From NCBI GenBank assembly GCA_937128595.1, contig CAKZMO010000656.1, forward strand, positions 1-44,490: a DNA stretch of 44,490 bases, in the 5' to 3' direction. This DNA comes from an uncultured cyanobacterium (lineage in GTDB: Bacteria; Cyanobacteriota; Cyanobacteriia; CAKZMO01). The translations under genes were made by a program, and so were the position numbers. Of the stretch, positions 1-10,332 are shown in pieces. A model generated the notes under the pieces. It was not told the DNA's origin and ran no database searches. It was given only the letters and a program-made list of their open reading frames with translations. Each line of letters begins with the position of its first letter. The first letter of the stretch is position 1.

Positions 1-1
1 C

Positions 2-829
2 ATGTTGCGCGATCGCTTTGGCGACAGCATTGATATTCACGTCGGCGGCGGCGATTTGGTTTTTCCTCACCATGAGAATGAAATTGCCCAGTCTGAGGCC
101 GCGACCGGAAAGTCCCTGGCTCGGTACTGGATGCACAACGGCATGGTGAACGTGGGCGGCGTCAAGATGTCAAAGTCGCTGGGCAACTTCACCACCATTC
201 GCCAACTGCTTGATGAGGGTGGTGTTGACCCGATGGTGCTGAGGCTGTTCATTCTCCAGGCACAGTATCGCAAGCCGATGGACTTCACCAACGAGGCGAT
301 CGCCTCTGCCACAAACGGCTGGGATACCCTCAAGGAAGGACTGCTATTCGGGTACAAGCACGGTAAGGCACTAGGTTGGACTGATACCGAAGACGAATCC
401 TTTGGCGATCCCGCAGCTATGCGAATTACTGATGATAGTGACGCGGTGAAGGGATTCCAAACGTCGATGGATGATGACTTTAATACGCCAGGGGCGATCG
501 CCATTCTCTTCGACTTGGCGAAAGAGCTGCGTCGGGCAGGCAACCTCATCGTCCATGAGGGCAGTGCCGATCGAGAGAGTGACGCGCTCCGCCAAGATTG
601 GCAAACCTTAGTCGTCTTAGCCGAAGTGCTGGGTCTCCAGACAAGTTCTGAAGCTACCACTGAGACTCAAAATCTGGACGATACCACCATCGAAAACCTG
701 ATTCAACAACGCATTGAAGCCCGCAAAGCCAAAAACTATGCCGAGGGCGATCGCATTCGTGATGAGCTGAAGGCTCAAGGCATTGTCCTCATCGACAAAC
801 CGGGCGGCACCGATTGGCACCGCGAATAA
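2..829 (+). CDS. cysS: Cysteinyl-tRNA synthetase, C-terminal part (5' truncated by window edge)
   Basis: GGGDLVFPHHENEIAQSEAATGK and KMSKSLGNF motifs typical of class I CysRS; the Met at base 2 is internal to the real protein. Confidence 0.95.
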   Translation: MLRDRFGDSIDIHVGGGDLVFPHHENEIAQSEAATGKSLARYWMHNGMVNVGGVKMSKSLGNFTTIRQLLDEGGVDPMVLRLFILQAQYRKPMDFTNEAIASATNGWDTLKEGLLFGYKHGKALGWTDTEDESFGDPAAMRITDDSDAVKGFQTSMDDDFNTPGAIAILFDLAKELRRAGNLIVHEGSADRESDALRQDWQTLVVLAEVLGLQTSSEATTETQNLDDTTIENLIQQRIEARKAKNYAEGDRIRDELKAQGIVLIDKPGGTDWHRE

Positions 830-833
830 TTGT

Positions 834-863
834 TGTAGGGGCATGACATGTCATGCCCCTACA
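834..863. repeat. Perfect palindrome GTAGGGGCATGACA/TGTCATGCCCCTAC between convergent cysS and radical SAM genes; possible bidirectional terminator
   Basis: 14-bp arms 835-848 and 849-862, extended by one T/A pair. Confidence 0.85.
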
Positions 864-896
864 TTTGGCATCTGGCAAATGAGGCATGGATGATGG

Positions 897-2477
897 TTAG
901 GCGGCAACCGTTTGCTGGGTCTCACCTTCCTGGGCTTCTTTCAGGGTGAGATAATCCTGTAATTGAGATTCGATCTGGCTGCGAACCATTTGGCGATAGT
1001 CCAAAAAGTGCTCGCCCAGAGCGCAAATCGAGAGATAGTGCTGCCAGTTATTCGGCTTGGCTCGCATAATGTGGAACAGATAGGGCCAAAACTTCCAGCG
1101 GGTTTTCCGTACAATGCCTTGTCTCCACGCGATTGTCAGCAACGCCCGAATTGCGGCTGGAGTGGGCGCACGCAGCTTCGTTTTGTTGCGGGGTTCACCC
1201 ATAAGCAGAAACTGACGGTAGGTACGCTCCAGATATCGCAGCGGATCGTAGAGATCCCAGAAGGTGCGGATATATTCTTGGGCGATCGCATCAATCGGGC
1301 GAGTCGGCACAAAGTTCATCAGCGTCGTCTGATTGATGTTGCCCCCTTCGGTCAGCAATCGACCTTCCTTCTCTAGTCGCTCCCACAACGCTGTGCCGGG
1401 TAGGGCTTGCAGCATACTAAACATCGCTAGGGAAATTGACGTGTCTTCCACAAACTGAACGACGCGATCGCCCGCCTGAGGCTGTTCTCCATCAAATCCA
1501 ACAATGAAGCCTGCCGTCACCCGCAATCCCTGACGCATGATGGATTTCACTGACTCGTTGAGAGAATTGCGCGTGTTTTGGAACTTTTTCGTGAGCGCCA
1601 AGCTCTCGGTATCTGGCGTTTCGATGCCCAGGAATACGGCATTAAAGTTGCATTCGACCATCAGCTCCATCAGCTCAGGATCTTGTGCCAGGTCAACTGA
1701 AGCCTCGGTGTTCAGGAAGAAGGGATACTCGTGATCAGCCATCCACTCCTTCAGTTCATTCAGCATCAGCTTGACGTTGCGCTTGTTGCCGATGAAGTTG
1801 TCATCTACCAGAAAAATACTCCGTCGCCAACCCAAGTCATATAGCCGCTCAAGTTCACCAATCAACTGCTGAGGCGTCTTAGTACGAGGCTTGCGTCCGT
1901 AGAGAACAATGATGTCGCAAAATTCGCACTGAAACGGACAGCCTCGCGAAAACTGCACCGACATATTGTCGTAGGCGTCCATTTCTAGCAAGTCATAGCG
2001 AGGAATAGGGGTTTGCGTCACATCTGGCTTCACTTCAGATCGAAACGTGCCGCTGGTTTCGCCGCGTTCTAGCGCCTCAACAAACATCGGCAGTGTCATT
2101 TCGCCTTCGTCGAGCACCAAAAAATCAGCTCCAGAGGCTTCTGCTTCGTGGGGCAAGGCCGTCGCGTAGGGGCCACCGACCGCAACCGGAATGCCGCGTT
2201 GCTTCGCTGCTTGAATCTGCTGCCCAAAATCTTCTTTTTGAACAATCATGGCCGACACAATCACCAAATCGGCCCATGCCCACTCAGAGTCTTGAACCTC
2301 TCTCACATTGCGATCGACCAGTTTGAAGTCCCACTCTTGGGGCAAAATTGCTGCGACGGTCACCAATCCCAAAGGTGGCAAGAGCGCTTTCCGATCGACT
2401 AGATGAAGTGCACGCTCAAAAGACCAGAAGCTAGGAGGGAACTGAGGATAAATCAGAAGAACGTGCATACGCCACAC
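897..2477 (-). CDS. B12-binding domain radical SAM protein
   Basis: CPFQCEFC (CxxxCxxC) radical SAM motif, N-terminal cobalamin-binding-like region, C-terminal DUF4070-like region. Confidence 0.9.
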   Translation of the reverse strand: MWRMHVLLIYPQFPPSFWSFERALHLVDRKALLPPLGLVTVAAILPQEWDFKLVDRNVREVQDSEWAWADLVIVSAMIVQKEDFGQQIQAAKQRGIPVAVGGPYATALPHEAEASGADFLVLDEGEMTLPMFVEALERGETSGTFRSEVKPDVTQTPIPRYDLLEMDAYDNMSVQFSRGCPFQCEFCDIIVLYGRKPRTKTPQQLIGELERLYDLGWRRSIFLVDDNFIGNKRNVKLMLNELKEWMADHEYPFFLNTEASVDLAQDPELMELMVECNFNAVFLGIETPDTESLALTKKFQNTRNSLNESVKSIMRQGLRVTAGFIVGFDGEQPQAGDRVVQFVEDTSISLAMFSMLQALPGTALWERLEKEGRLLTEGGNINQTTLMNFVPTRPIDAIAQEYIRTFWDLYDPLRYLERTYRQFLLMGEPRNKTKLRAPTPAAIRALLTIAWRQGIVRKTRWKFWPYLFHIMRAKPNNWQHYLSICALGEHFLDYRQMVRSQIESQLQDYLTLKEAQEGETQQTVAA

Positions 2478-2575
2478 ACCTCGATAGAACTTGCCCTCAC
2501 TTTATCCTGTTGTTGTCTCGCTTCATAGGTGTTGCTTTGACAAGCGGTCACAAGTTTTGAATCGAGGATCGATTA

Positions 2576-2824
2576 TCACGCTCGAAATGGATTTCGTATC
2601 ACCAGCAAGATGAGAGCCGCACCGACAACACCCAATCCAAAGGCGATCGCCAACACCACACCGAACGGCATCGCAACCGACTCCAGTGTCAAAAATTTCA
2701 GCGTCACCAGTTGGGATTGACCATCTTCTCCAGGCACAAACGCGTTCTGTACAGAGATGATGGCGATCGCCACACTCCAAAAGGCAACAATTAGGGCAAT
2801 CAAAACATTTGCGAAAGATTTCAT
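2576..2824 (-). CDS. LapA/DUF1049-like small membrane protein
   Basis: 82 aa with two hydrophobic helices, ISVQNAF and PFGVVLAIAFGLGVVGAAL pattern. Confidence 0.65.
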   Translation of the reverse strand: MKSFANVLIALIVAFWSVAIAIISVQNAFVPGEDGQSQLVTLKFLTLESVAMPFGVVLAIAFGLGVVGAALILLVIRNPFRA

Positions 2825-3030
2825 AGAGGTTCGTCCAAACAGACCGCATCAAATTTCCCCGCCTGCTTTGATCCTATCTTGCTTCAGAAATAGTCTCCGA
2901 CGAACAGAGCTAAGACAAAGAGCGATAACCATCTGGGCAAGAGGAGCAACATGCCGCTATGCTTTGAATCAGGCTCGGAATACCTCTGAGAGGGCGGTTG
3001 AAACGTGTGAGATGTGACGCGAGAACTTTT

Positions 3031-3075
3031 CGATCCCCCTTAAATCCCTTTTAGAAAGGGAATTTTAAAGGCGAT
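3031..3075. repeat. Degenerate cyanobacterial GATCCCCCTTAAATCCC...AGAAAGGGA inverted repeat
   Basis: cgatcccccttaaatcccttttagaaagggaattttaaagg. Confidence 0.5.
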
Positions 3076-3208
3076 TGCCCCTCTCTCAAGAGAGACGAGG
3101 AAGGCTCTGAAGTGGCATTAGCAACCTTTCAAATCTCCTCTGAAGCAGGTTTGAGCCTATAAGTTCGAGTTAATTTAGCTAGACGACTGGTTTGTTGAGG
3201 ATGGTGTT

Positions 3209-4099
3209 GTGAATTTTCAGTCTGTGATTGAAACACTGAACAAATTTTGGAGCGATCGCGGCTGTTTGATTGTTCAGCCCTACGACACGGAAAAAGGCGC
3301 GGGAACAAAGAGTCCCCATACGTTTTTGCGGGCGATCGGGCCAGAACCTTGGTCGGTAGCCTATGCAGAACCCTGCCGCCGTCCGTCAGATGGGCGCTAT
3401 GGCGAAAACCCCAACCGGGTGCAACACTACTATCAGTACCAGGTGCTGATCAAGCCCTCTCCCGACGATATTCAGGACGTTTATCTTGATTCTCTCAAGG
3501 CATTGGGGATCAAACCCGAAGACCACGACATTCGCTTTGTGGAAGACAACTGGGAAGACGCCGCAGTGGGCGCATGGGGAGTTGGCTGGGAAGTTTGGCT
3601 GGATGGCATGGAAGTCACGCAGTTCACCTACTTTCAGCAATGCGGCGGGATTGACTGTCGCCCAGTATCCATCGAAATTACCTACGGTCTAGAGCGGCTC
3701 ACCATGTATCTGCAAAACGTGGATGCCATTTTTGACATCAAATGGAATGACACGCTGACCTACGGGGACGTCTTTTTGCAGAGCGAAATTGAGAACTCGA
3801 CCTACAACTTTGAAGCGTCTGATCCCGACAAGCTATTCACCTTATTTGACTTGTTTGAGCAAGAAGCCTCGCGCTTGATGGAATTGGGACTCGTGATCCC
3901 CAGCTATGAGCATGTGCTGAAATGCTCCCACACGTTTAATTTGCTCGATGCCCGTGGTGTCATTTCCGTGACGGAACGAACCCGCTACATCACTCGCGTT
4001 CGCAATCTGGCGCGAAAAGTCGCACAGCTTTATCTCGAACAACGAGAAGCTTTGGGATTTCCGCTGCTTAAGGCATCGGAGGCTTCGAAAGCCGCTTAA
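3209..4099 (+). CDS. glyQ: Glycyl-tRNA synthetase alpha subunit
   Basis: [32 protein letters not shown], characteristic GlyQ N-terminus and length. Confidence 0.97.
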   Translation: MNFQSVIETLNKFWSDRGCLIVQPYDTEKGAGTKSPHTFLRAIGPEPWSVAYAEPCRRPSDGRYGENPNRVQHYYQYQVLIKPSPDDIQDVYLDSLKALGIKPEDHDIRFVEDNWEDAAVGAWGVGWEVWLDGMEVTQFTYFQQCGGIDCRPVSIEITYGLERLTMYLQNVDAIFDIKWNDTLTYGDVFLQSEIENSTYNFEASDPDKLFTLFDLFEQEASRLMELGLVIPSYEHVLKCSHTFNLLDARGVISVTERTRYITRVRNLARKVAQLYLEQREALGFPLLKASEASKAA

Positions 4100-4120
4100 T
4101 TCGAGATTCGAGATGTAGCC

Positions 4121-4145
4121 AGTAGGTGAGCAATGCCCACCTACT
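4121..4145. terminator. Stem-loop AGTAGGTG/CACCTACT between convergent glyQ and ferritin-like gene
   Basis: 8-bp perfect inverted repeat with 9-nt loop; no strong T-run. Confidence 0.4.
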
Positions 4146-4179
4146 AGCCCACCTACCATACGGCCTGTCCCCCTGTCGG

Positions 4180-5001
4180 CTAGGCGGCGATCGCCTCCGT
4201 CTCAGATGTAGCCTCTTCGAAGCCCAAAGCGGAGCTTGCTTCGCTCTCTGCTTCCCCGTCAGGAACACCGTCCTGTACCAGCGACTGGCTATTTCCCCTG
4301 CCCTGAGCAAAATTGCCCACCATTGCCAACAGCGCATCGACTTTGCGCTGACGCCATTCATCAACCATCTCTGTGACCTGCGCGTAGGAATAGCGACGGG
4401 TCATGGCCTCAAACAGATAGGCCGCATGACGTTCCTCATCACGAGCCACACTGAAAATTCCTTGACGGAGCTTCTCGCTTTGGGGATCATCGGGGAGCGA
4501 TCGCGCCATTCGCTCGAAATCTTTACAAGCATCCAGCTCCAGGGTGTAGGTACTGGGAAAGAAGACCCGCCATTCAAAGTTCTCGGCCTTCAGATCTTCT
4601 GCCGTGTAGCCTCGAAAATAAGCATCGAAGAAAGGACTGCGGTTTTTCTTCTGAGATTGAGACGGGTTGGCTTCAGCCGCTTTGGCCTCCGCTTCTCGAC
4701 GCTGGCGTAAGGTCTCAGGATCAATGACTTGTTTGTTGAGGTTCCGTAGGCCATTAGCAAAGATATGACCGTGACGACGCTCGTCATTGGCATGACGCTG
4801 GAGCCGCTCCGCTAACCATTCATCACCTTCTGCCGCCGCCCGTTCACCCAACGCTTCGAGCAGGGGAACAGAACCCGATTCGGCAAGCTGTAGACCTGCC
4901 AGCATGTTGGGACGAGTTTTGATATCTCGCATGTTGCGAGCCATGATGTAGGCTGAAGCACTAGAGCCGACCAACGAAAGCACGGATGTGAAGAGATTCA
5001 T
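4180..5001 (-). CDS. Ferritin-like (diiron) domain protein
   Basis: ANDERRHGH and ARDEERHAAYLFEAM: paired ExxRH motifs in helical protein. Confidence 0.7.
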   Translation of the reverse strand: MNLFTSVLSLVGSSASAYIMARNMRDIKTRPNMLAGLQLAESGSVPLLEALGERAAAEGDEWLAERLQRHANDERRHGHIFANGLRNLNKQVIDPETLRQRREAEAKAAEANPSQSQKKNRSPFFDAYFRGYTAEDLKAENFEWRVFFPSTYTLELDACKDFERMARSLPDDPQSEKLRQGIFSVARDEERHAAYLFEAMTRRYSYAQVTEMVDEWRQRKVDALLAMVGNFAQGRGNSQSLVQDGVPDGEAESEASSALGFEEATSETEAIAA

Positions 5002-5218
5002 AGGTCAAAGAAATAGTTGGATCAGGGTTGAAATAGCGTCTGATTGCAGCAGCAGTCGAAACAATGCAGAGAATGAATACCAAAGCAATCTACTCGTTAT
5101 GCTACTGCGACTTTAGAGTTTAAGCAGAGAAAATTGATGTTGCCGAAGCGTCCCTAGATAAGCGATAGAATCAGCCTGAAATTCTCTGCGAACCCATTCA
5201 CCTCAAATATCTCAACCT

Positions 5219-5800
5219 ATGGCTGACAAGCGATCGCCCAACTCTTCTCGCCGTTCTGAAGCCTCTTCACGAAACTCTCGTTCATCACCCGGTTCTCCTA
5301 ACCCAAACTTACCTCCGGACTCAGACGATTTAGAGGCGTTGAGCCGCACATCAGGACTCAGCCGCATTCGTGGTCTCAGCCATCTCCTCGACAATGCCAT
5401 CCCCGTTCCTGGAACCGATTATTCCTTTGGCCTCGATCCAATTTTGGGTCTCTTGCCAGCAGGAGGCGATGTCATGGGCACGGTATTGTCGGCTTACATC
5501 GTGTTGGAAGCAGCACGGTTTCGTCTTCCTGGTGCGACCCTGACGCGAATGGTCTTCAACATCGCCTTGGATATGATCGTGGGAACCGTTCCCTTAATTG
5601 GCGATGCATTTGATGTCGGATGGAAGGCCAATGCCAAGAATCTGAAGCTGCTAGAGTCCCATCTAGAAGCACCCACGCCCAATCGAACAGCCGACCGAAA
5701 ATTCTTCATTCTTCTAGCCTTGGCATTGCTTGCGCTAATTGTGCTGCAAGTTTTCTGGTATGTGACGATCTTCCGGTGGATCGTCGAGTGGCTAAACTAA
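5219..5800 (+). CDS. DUF4112 domain membrane protein
   Basis: LLDNAIPVPGTDYSFGLDPILGLLPAGGDVMGTVLSAYIVLEAARF and VPLIGDAFDVGWKANAKN motifs. Confidence 0.85.
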   Translation: MADKRSPNSSRRSEASSRNSRSSPGSPNPNLPPDSDDLEALSRTSGLSRIRGLSHLLDNAIPVPGTDYSFGLDPILGLLPAGGDVMGTVLSAYIVLEAARFRLPGATLTRMVFNIALDMIVGTVPLIGDAFDVGWKANAKNLKLLESHLEAPTPNRTADRKFFILLALALLALIVLQVFWYVTIFRWIVEWLN

Positions 5801-5829
5801 CGGTCTGCTTTTTTCGAAGCTCTAAACGT

Positions 5830-8800
5830 TTAAGCTTCTCGAATCAGATTGAGCAAGTCATCCGTGGATAGCTTACCGCTGATATCCGCTCCCTCTAGCA
5901 GCTGATCTGCCAAATCTCGCTTTTTATGATGGAGGGCCACGATCTTGTCTTCAATCGTGTGTTCCGCCACGAGTCGATAGATGGTGACTGGGCGCTGCTG
6001 ACCAATGCGATGGGCGCGATCGGAGGCTTGGTCTTCCACCGCCGGATTCCACCAGGGATCCATGTGAATCACGTAGTCAGCGGCGGTGAGGTTAAGGCCT
6101 GTGCCGCCTGCTTTGAGACTGATCAGAAAAACATCGCCCTCTCCAGCCTGAAATGCATTGACGCGCTTTTTTCGTTCCTTAGCGGGCGTACTGCCATCGA
6201 GATATTGATAGGAAATTTTCTTCTGGTCGAGAAACTGCCGCAAGATCGTTAGATGATCAACAAACTGGCTGAAGACTAGAGCCTTGTGATTGTTGTTCAG
6301 CAGATCTTCCAGAACATCACGAAAAACTTCCAGCTTAGCGCTATCGAGATCAGCATCGGGCATGACCAAGCGGGGATTGCAGCAGGCGCGACGGAGCCGC
6401 ATGATTTCGGCCAGTACCTGCAAATGTTTTTGTCCCGCAGCGGCATCACTGTCAGTGAGTTTGGCGATCGCCTCCCGTCGTAGGGCTTCGTAAAACGCTT
6501 TTTCGTCCTGGCTTAGCTCTACGTGTAGCGTCACCTCAGTCCGCGAAGGCAGCTCGTCCAACACCTGACTCTTGGTGCGGCGGAGGATGAAAGGCTGAAT
6601 TAGCTTGCGAAGCTGGTTACGGGCTTGCTTGTCTTGGTTGCGCTCAATGGGATTGGCAAAGGTCTGGTTAAATCGCTCCAGAGAGCCTAGTAATCCTGGA
6701 TTGATGAAACGAAACAGATTCCACAACTCGCCCAGATTGTTTTCAATGGGAGTTCCCGTGGTCAACAGCTTAAAGCCGCTTTGGAGTGACATAGCCGCCT
6801 TCGATCGCTTCGTGGCCATATTTTTGATGGCCTGAGCCTCATCTAGCACAACCGTTTGCCACTCGACTTGAGCCAGAAGCTGAGCAACATCTTCCTGTTG
6901 CAGCAGACCGTAGCTGCATACCAGCATGTCAAACGGTTGCAACTTATCCAGCGTTTTTTGGCGATCGCCCTTATCAAACTGCACAGGACGCAGGGTTGGA
7001 GCAAATTTCTCTGCTTCGCTCATCCAGTTCATGCACACCGAAGTTGGAGCCACAATCAGCGTTGGGCCTTGGGGAGCACGAGTGAGAATGACGGCGATCG
7101 CCTGGAGAGTTTTGCCCAGTCCCATATCATCCGCAAGACAGCCGCCCACGCCCCAGTGAGCCAGCCGTGCTAGCCACTGAAAGCCGTCCATCTGGTAGTC
7201 GCGCAGTTCAGCTTGGAGCGTCGAAGGCAGATTGGGATTAAGTGTTTTGACTTCTTGTAGGCGCTTGACATGCTCTTTCCAGTGGCGATCGGTTTTGAGT
7301 TTGCCAACCTCTTCTGTCCAGTCTTCTAGAGCCAGAGCAGCCAAGGGATGAAACTTGAGACCATTTTTGCTGTTTTCGGAAAAAGCACGCATGTCATCCA
7401 GTCGCTTCCGAAACTCTTGAGTCAAGGCTACAAACTGCCCGTCTCCCAAAGGAATAAAGCGGCCTGGAGATCTCTCCAGCAGTTCCATCAGGTGCTTCAT
7501 ATCGAGCACCTGATCGTCATCGATGCGGAGTTCGCCACTAGCCGCAAACCAGTCTTGCTGTTGCCGAATATTCATGCTGAACTGGCTCGTTCCAGCCGGA
7601 GATGACACTCGGAAGCGCTCGCCCTCCGGCCACTCGACAATCAGGCGATCCGCCCCCTCTTGCAGTTCGAGCAGCAGTTCCAAGCAGTCTTCCGGCTCGT
7701 CAATAATCCACTCTCCATCTTGGTCTGGCAAGCGAGCTAAGGTCGAGCAATTTGCCATGACTTCAGCCGCGAGAGCTTTTTCCTCGTCCAAATCGCGGGT
7801 CGTTTGCAAGCGCTTTCCATCAATCTCGGCTACCACCATCCCTCCCCCAACTCCGGGGCGATAGTAGGCTCCCCCCGTTGCAAAAGGCCGCACCAAGAGA
7901 GCTACCTTCAACCCTTCTCCGGCAGGCAATAGATGAACATGGGGAGTCGAATTGGCTGCGACTTCCTCGGCGCTCTGCACCGTGCCGCCAATGTCGGAAT
8001 GGACGGTCACAAGACCTGACACCGCATTGATGGCTGCAAGCACCCGTTCTTGCGCACTAGCAGGCACCTCTAGATGATTTTTGAAGCCGATGATACGAGC
8101 AATGTTGAGATGTTCCTCTTTCACCTCTACGACTTTCATGCGGGTCGGTGTTTCTTTTACAAACAAGATGGAGGAATCGTTGTCTTGAATCGAAGGCGAG
8201 AATGACAAAACGAGGCGATCGCCTTTGCCTTGGCTCACCCGCAGTTCTGGCTCCCCTTTGACAATTTCAACGCGAGTCGTGGGCGCGTCTTCCCAAAAAA
8301 CGAAGGGATGCCCTACCAAAAAAAGAAGGGCGCGATCGTTAAAGGTGAGCTGAGGCGAACCGTAGGAATAGCTATTGTCGGACTCAATGCAGGCACAGAT
8401 CTGCGTATCTTGGGGAGTCAGATAGTCAAAGCTATGCAGTTCTTGAGCGAGCCGCTTGAGTGCAATCGGACGACCTTTACTCCAGTTGCCCTGAGCGTTA
8501 ATCTTCTGTTCCCGAGGCTGCAACATCCACCCCGCACTGGGGTAAAACGTGAGAAACCAAGCTAATCGACGGGGAGATGTATTCGCTGGAGTCTGGGTCT
8601 GAGTCGTGGGTTGAAGATTGACCAGGGCATTGAGACACAGTTCCCATGTATCTTTCGGCTCAACAACATCGACAACAAAAGCTCCAGGCTCGTCTGGTGA
8701 CCGTGCTTCTAGATCCTTCGCGGCTTGACTGCGGGGACTCAGGCGTGCTAGCAGGGTTCCGGCCTCCAAGGCTAGCCAATCAAATCCAACCTCTTTTGCT

Positions 8801-10029
8801 TGGGTATAGAGCGGTTTCAACACTCTAGGCAGACGCTTTTTGGCCGTCTCAGGATCAACCCAATACAAACAGAGCGAGCAAAAGAGGGCTTCGATGGCGT
8901 GGCTCTTTTCCACCGTAGAAATCGACGCCTCAATGATCTCTTGTCGATAGGCCAGATTTCCTTGGAGAAGCTGCATCACAGCATACAGTCGCTCATACAC
9001 CGTGCCCAACCAATGATTGGTCTGCTTCATGATGATGGAAGCATATCGTTCAGCCTGCTGAAGGCGATCGCGCCCCCCAGCCTTCATCAAAGTCAGAACG
9101 AAGAAGAGTCCTGCCAGGGTTACAAAGTAAGCATGCCTAACCTTCGTTTCCTTTTTCAGAGCCTTGACTGCCGTTTGTCCGTATTGCTCAGCGGTCTCTA
9201 AGTCCCCTTGAGCAAAACCCACCCAGCTTAGATTGATCAGCCATTCCGACAGATTGCCTTCAGACAGATTTAGCCCCTGCTCTAAAAATGACTGAGCTGT
9301 AGAGGCTTGATGCCTCAATAAAAGTTGCTCTGCAAGGAGAGCGTCTGCCTCGGTCATGCCGTCATGACGTGGAGTTCCGGCAGATACATAGTGCGATCGC
9401 AACAGCTCAAATGCGTCGTCAGACGGCAGTAAGTTGAGCATGGAGTGATTGAGCACACTACTCAACACCAGTTCCTTAAGATTCTCAGGTAATGTGTCGG
9501 CCCATTTAGCATCAAAAGGATTGTTGGCAATTTTGAATAGCAGCTCGTCTAATGTGACACTCTCCCGGTGATAGACATACCAGGAGAAAGATTGATACGC
9601 CTGAACAAGTCCATCAAGGTCATGACGATAAAGAGCGATTCGGAACTGGCGATAAAATTGCTCTCGATTGTTGAAATAGATCGGCCCCCCTTGCCAGCGA
9701 CCCCGAACGGGGAAAACCTCTTCAACCGCCTTGGCATATTTCTCAAAATGTCCCTGAGCGACAGCATGACGAGTGACGACCTCCACAATTAGCTCGGTGC
9801 ACTGAAACATTTTGTTTTGAGGTTTAAGGACCAGATTTAGCTCCATCAATTTCTTGATGGCCGCTTCGCCCGATCGAATTCCCGCACGTTTGAGGCACCC
9901 GAGCAGAGGCGAAATCTTTACTGAGCTATAGCAAACTGACAGTACCTGAACCACCTGCTGCTCTGTAGGTGAGAGTCGATAATATGACTCTGATAAGTCG
10001 GCACGAAGAGTGTCTGTTTGAGTTTCCAT
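5830..10029 (-). CDS. SNF2-family DEAD/DEAH-box helicase with long N-terminal helical (winged-helix/TPR-like) extension
   Basis: GGCLADDMGLGKTLQAIA (Walker A), DEAQAIKN (motif II), LTTGTPIENNLGELWNLFRFINPG, ASDRAHRIGQQRPVTIYRL. Confidence 0.95.
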   Translation of the reverse strand: METQTDTLRADLSESYYRLSPTEQQVVQVLSVCYSSVKISPLLGCLKRAGIRSGEAAIKKLMELNLVLKPQNKMFQCTELIVEVVTRHAVAQGHFEKYAKAVEEVFPVRGRWQGGPIYFNNREQFYRQFRIALYRHDLDGLVQAYQSFSWYVYHRESVTLDELLFKIANNPFDAKWADTLPENLKELVLSSVLNHSMLNLLPSDDAFELLRSHYVSAGTPRHDGMTEADALLAEQLLLRHQASTAQSFLEQGLNLSEGNLSEWLINLSWVGFAQGDLETAEQYGQTAVKALKKETKVRHAYFVTLAGLFFVLTLMKAGGRDRLQQAERYASIIMKQTNHWLGTVYERLYAVMQLLQGNLAYRQEIIEASISTVEKSHAIEALFCSLCLYWVDPETAKKRLPRVLKPLYTQAKEVGFDWLALEAGTLLARLSPRSQAAKDLEARSPDEPGAFVVDVVEPKDTWELCLNALVNLQPTTQTQTPANTSPRRLAWFLTFYPSAGWMLQPREQKINAQGNWSKGRPIALKRLAQELHSFDYLTPQDTQICACIESDNSYSYGSPQLTFNDRALLFLVGHPFVFWEDAPTTRVEIVKGEPELRVSQGKGDRLVLSFSPSIQDNDSSILFVKETPTRMKVVEVKEEHLNIARIIGFKNHLEVPASAQERVLAAINAVSGLVTVHSDIGGTVQSAEEVAANSTPHVHLLPAGEGLKVALLVRPFATGGAYYRPGVGGGMVVAEIDGKRLQTTRDLDEEKALAAEVMANCSTLARLPDQDGEWIIDEPEDCLELLLELQEGADRLIVEWPEGERFRVSSPAGTSQFSMNIRQQQDWFAASGELRIDDDQVLDMKHLMELLERSPGRFIPLGDGQFVALTQEFRKRLDDMRAFSENSKNGLKFHPLAALALEDWTEEVGKLKTDRHWKEHVKRLQEVKTLNPNLPSTLQAELRDYQMDGFQWLARLAHWGVGGCLADDMGLGKTLQAIAVILTRAPQGPTLIVAPTSVCMNWMSEAEKFAPTLRPVQFDKGDRQKTLDKLQPFDMLVCSYGLLQQEDVAQLLAQVEWQTVVLDEAQAIKNMATKRSKAAMSLQSGFKLLTTGTPIENNLGELWNLFRFINPGLLGSLERFNQTFANPIERNQDKQARNQLRKLIQPFILRRTKSQVLDELPSRTEVTLHVELSQDEKAFYEALRREAIAKLTDSDAAAGQKHLQVLAEIMRLRRACCNPRLVMPDADLDSAKLEVFRDVLEDLLNNNHKALVFSQFVDHLTILRQFLDQKKISYQYLDGSTPAKERKKRVNAFQAGEGDVFLISLKAGGTGLNLTAADYVIHMDPWWNPAVEDQASDRAHRIGQQRPVTIYRLVAEHTIEDKIVALHHKKRDLADQLLEGADISGKLSTDDLLNLIREA

Positions 10030-10332
10030 TACCTGTTTCCTACAGCGTCTGGCATAACAGTATCTGGCATCGCCAGAAAAGCTTGGAGGTTCTGAAATGG
10101 CGATGCGTGAATGTCTTGTCCCTGAATCATTAACTCTTAGCGTTCAATCGCTCCCACGTAGCTAGCCTTAACGATGTGAGTCGCTGAGCAAACTTACTAG
10201 GATTGAACGACAGAATCGAGGAAATGGCAATATCGATTCAAACACTGCACAGACAGAGACTTAGAATGATGAGAAAGTAAACATTAAGCCCTTGCAACCA
10301 TTGATTGCAGCGATAGCCAGGTATTTGACGTT

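Noticed and set aside
67-660. 197-aa minus-strand ORF antisense to cysS
   Set aside because: Shadow ORF fully inside a strongly recognised gene; low-complexity Ser-rich translation
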